Shown piece after piece: positions 61,144-64,000 of a DNA stretch of 64,000 nt. Each line of letters opens with the position of its first letter. Within the stretch, counting starts at the first letter, position 1. Source of the DNA: Hibiscus mutabilis (taxonomy: Eukaryota > Streptophyta > Magnoliopsida > Malvales > Malvaceae); assembly GCA_019671005.1 (NCBI GenBank), contig CM033745.1:20946921-21010920 (forward strand). The letters are read 5' to 3'. Under the pieces are notes generated by a model. It was not told where the DNA came from. It did not search any database and saw only the letters and a list, made by a program, of their open reading frames with translations. The position numbers and the translations under genes are program-made.

Positions 61144-64000
61144 TGTAACACCCCATCCCCGGGTTAGTCGTAATCCGGTTCAGGAGTGTTACCAAAGCGA
61201 GAACAAAGCAAAAGATAGGTTACTTGTCGAACAAGTAACCTCGATATAGATAACTTGCAACGCAAGTAACCTAAACACAACCATACAAAACATACAAGTG
61301 ATCCACATTAATCAAAGCAAACACACTTAGCATGATAATTTAGGTACTAATTTGTTTCATTTCATACTTATATCCTAAGTTACCACTATTCATGCTTAAT
61401 TAACAAACTTATTTAACCATTCAACATGATCAATACAAGGATTCCTTATTCATTCGAATAGCTATAGCATATACAAGAATGGTTCATTTCATTTCATTTT
61501 CAAGTTAATCGATCAAGTAGCTTTTCTAGGCATCTTCAATTTCATGTAATTACATATGCATGTTCAATACATACCTTAGCTCCAATCCAAGCATTTTCGA
61601 ATCATACTAATGACAACAAGAACAATTATGCATGGACATACATTTTGATCTAACATTCGAGTGATACAAGGTTCAACATTCATTGGATTACTTTCACAAT
61701 ATACACAACATCTTACTCATTTATATACATATCAACATAGTTATATACATAGTTCAAAGTATCAAGGTTGGTTACATGATAGGCCCAACAAAAATATTAC
61801 ATATACTAGTCATATATATACACCCAAAATGCATGTTCAAAACTAACTATTACAAGTTATAGTGCCATCAAACTAGGAGTATACAAAGAGTATGAAATCA
61901 TATTTTCAAGCTTGTTTCAAAATGTTGCTTCGAACTCAAGATATCCTCTTGAAAGTGTCCTTAATATGTTATGGGAAGAATGAAGAGTAGAGTGATAAGT
62001 ACAAGTTATGTACTTAGTGAGGTAACACTAAACTAACCAATTTCAAGTATACATATCCAAGATTACAAGTATTTCAAAGAATCAAGGTCATCACTACATG
62101 TCACATACTATTCGAATTAATAGGGTAAACATAGGCAAGCTTCACATATCAACATTCAACATTGCAACATCCATCATGTATCCATAACATACTATTCGAA
62201 TTATTTCTTAAGAGACAAGCAATCAAAAACACCAAGTACCAAGTAGGCATTCTTGCACAATAACATCATCTATGCATTTCTTTCATGTGAAGTAACTAGT
62301 TATACAACCATTCATGTGTTATCTTTCAAGGCAAGGATGTTCATTCAAGAATCTTACAAAACAAGTAATGTTCACATCACACATCCAAGGCAAACAATGT
62401 TCATTTCAAGTTATTAATTCATCTTCAACACCCTTGGTATTTAGTTCACTAGATAATCAAATCTTCAATAATATGCACCGAAGTGCCAATATGCACCGTA
62501 GTGCCAATATGCACTGTAGTGCCAATATGAGCTCTAGATTCTAAGGCGTGCCCTCCTATCTATCCAAACTAGCTACCAAGGTTGTTTAATTATCAATTTC
62601 ATTCAAGCTTTTTACAATTCATTAATCAATACATGATTATGCGATTCAAAGGCCAAGCCCTTAGGCTTATAGAGTCTTAACTCCCAAGGCAAGTTTATCC
62701 TTGCCATTCGAATGGCATGAATACAAGGTGGTACCATTGTTCATTTCATTTCAAACCATTCATGCATATTAATCACAAGCACATTCATATGTATGCAATG
62801 TGTGTACCTTATTCTCCAAGCAAGCATGCAATTTCTTACCTTTGGCATAAGCAATGCAACATGTCAAGCATTTCATTTCATTTGCTTAACACTCGAGTAA
62901 ACAAGTAGAACATGGCATCAAACAAGTTGTCATTCATATCATTCTTCCCTTAATTATCCAAATATGTATTAGGTCATGTTACATGGCAATTTCATTGAAT
63001 TAATGCAATAGCAAGATTGGTTAGGACCTAAGTCCCAACCCTAAGGATGGTAACACTCACAATACTCTTAGCTAATCACTTGTCTTGTATCCAAATCCCT
63101 TTGCCTCTTACTTTGGGATGTCCACTCTTTTCTTCCTCTTCCACAACTTGCTGCCCTTGGTCTAGCAAGCATAACACATACAATTCATCAAAACATGCAC
63201 ATAATGTCACACATATATAGTAGCAATGTTACCACATTTGTACCCAACATTTAGCTACTGTTTTTATGCTTTCTTTTAAGCATTTTTTACTTGTTCATCT
63301 CTATATTGTTATTACTTCATTTTAGAACATAACTGGACAGATTACAATGTCCCAAAACTATTTTGGAAACAGTTTGCTTCTAGGTGCAAAAATAGTCCCA
63401 AACTGCAAAGGACACTACTGTCTGGCAGTTTGCAGACTGTCCCTTTAATAGTCATATCTTTTAATCCGTACGTCAGAATTTCGATTAATTTGCACCGTTG
63501 GAAAGATAATAAAATTGTATTTATGACCATATAAGTCTTGAATTATAGTTCTTATCTAATTAATACGGTTTATTGTTCAAAGACATGGCATTTACACTGT
63601 CTGGACAGTTTGCACTGTCCAGCTATTTCTAATTAGAGTTTCCAGCATAGGACCCAGATTTCAGTTCTATTTTCACCTAATGAAATTAGACATACTAAGG
63701 ATCATGTCACTAAAATTTCAGCCCTGAATTTGATCCATACAAAATTTGGTGAATTTTCAAAGTTACTGCCCAAAACAGAGCAATTATGGGCAGATTGCAC
63801 CTATTCACATTTTAATTCTTTAAATTTATTTTAACCAATGTTTTGGCCCTATAATTCATTCATGATCATGTTCATACATGTCTTGGATCTCATAATTCAC
63901 CTAACAATGTTCTCAAAATAGGGAATTGTCATGTTATTCCTAGTTTAATCAATTTGATCGCAATTACGCATCAATTCATCAACTAGGTAGTCCATTACCT
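61144..64000 (-). mobile_element. 5' LTR of chromovirus V, runs off the window
   Basis: The LTR ends on the minus strand with CGGGGATGGGGTGTTACA at 61144. From 62665 to the window edge it matches the 3' LTR at 53897-55240. 61144-62664 corresponds to the last part of the solo LTR ending at 6058. It carries an 18-bp tandem repeat at 62471-62530. No product is recognised in its short open frames. Confidence 0.9.
62471..62530. repeat. 18-bp tandem repeat of small hairpins
   Basis: Three units start at 62471, 62489 and 62507 (consensus ATATGCACCGTAGTGCCA), and a partial fourth follows. Each contains GCAC-NNNN-GTGC, a 4-bp stem with a four-base loop. One unit has CACT in place of CACC. Confidence 0.93.

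Noticed and set aside
62471..62530. Possible CRISPR-like array, also considered for 38263-38369 and 45990-46050
   Set aside because: Units are direct tandem repeats without unique spacers and lie within plant retroelements.

Overview
The window is intergenic or heterochromatic DNA from a flowering plant, probably a eudicot, although the species and even the class cannot be fixed from this sequence. It is AT-rich, packed with long LTR retrotransposons of plant type (chromodomain Ty3/gypsy elements, Athila-type elements, a probable Tat/Ogre-like segment), and carries two copies of a plant MULE (Mutator-like) transposase. I see no convincing host gene, tRNA, rRNA or CRISPR array. Every coding stretch that I can identify belongs to a transposable element and every one is broken by stops, frameshifts or truncation.

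Layout. 1-6436: MULE transposase copy A followed by an Athila-type LTR, which is split by a clean 3.36 kb solo LTR (2700-6058). 6437-10052: the 5' half (LTR, gag, protease, part of RT) of a minus-strand chromovirus, here called T. 10053-14694: Athila gag-protease, itself split by a solo LTR (11064-14303). 14695-23365 plus 37229-37516: chromovirus I (+), with both LTRs and a complete but decayed gag-pol; its 3' LTR is split by minus-strand element II (23366-32389 plus 37146-37228), whose own 5' LTR is split by a 4.7 kb plus-strand LTR (32441-37145). 37517-38385: Athila 3' region with a hexapeptide-type repeat. 38386-38969: LTR tails. 38970-43059: MULE copy B followed by the same Athila LTR as at the left edge. 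43060-44421: Athila leader and gag. 44422-51235: the 3' half of chromovirus T (RNase H, integrase, LTR), whose LTR is split by a GC-richer island (46660-49065). 51236-53896: Athila RNase H remnant, 3' region and a different LTR. 53897-64000: minus-strand chromovirus V, the best preserved element, whose 5' LTR runs off the window.

How the parts relate. The main structural result is that the T halves at 6437-10052 and 44422-51235, more than 34 kb apart, look like two halves of one insertion. Both end at a GGTTG target-site duplication in the same place of the same Athila gag frame, and their pol contents are complementary with only a short gap. The block 6437-51235 therefore reads as a circular permutation, or as a tandem LTR-internal-LTR-internal array with matching deletions. 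The MULE transposase lies directly upstream of the same Athila LTR in both copies, together with an array of four hairpins, which suggests that the transposase travels with the retroelement. LTRs of different chromovirus families share short repeated modules (a GACTACGGTCC / GGCGACAGTAGGAGG block and arrays of GTATCGATAC / GTACCGGTAC palindromes) that may be regulatory.
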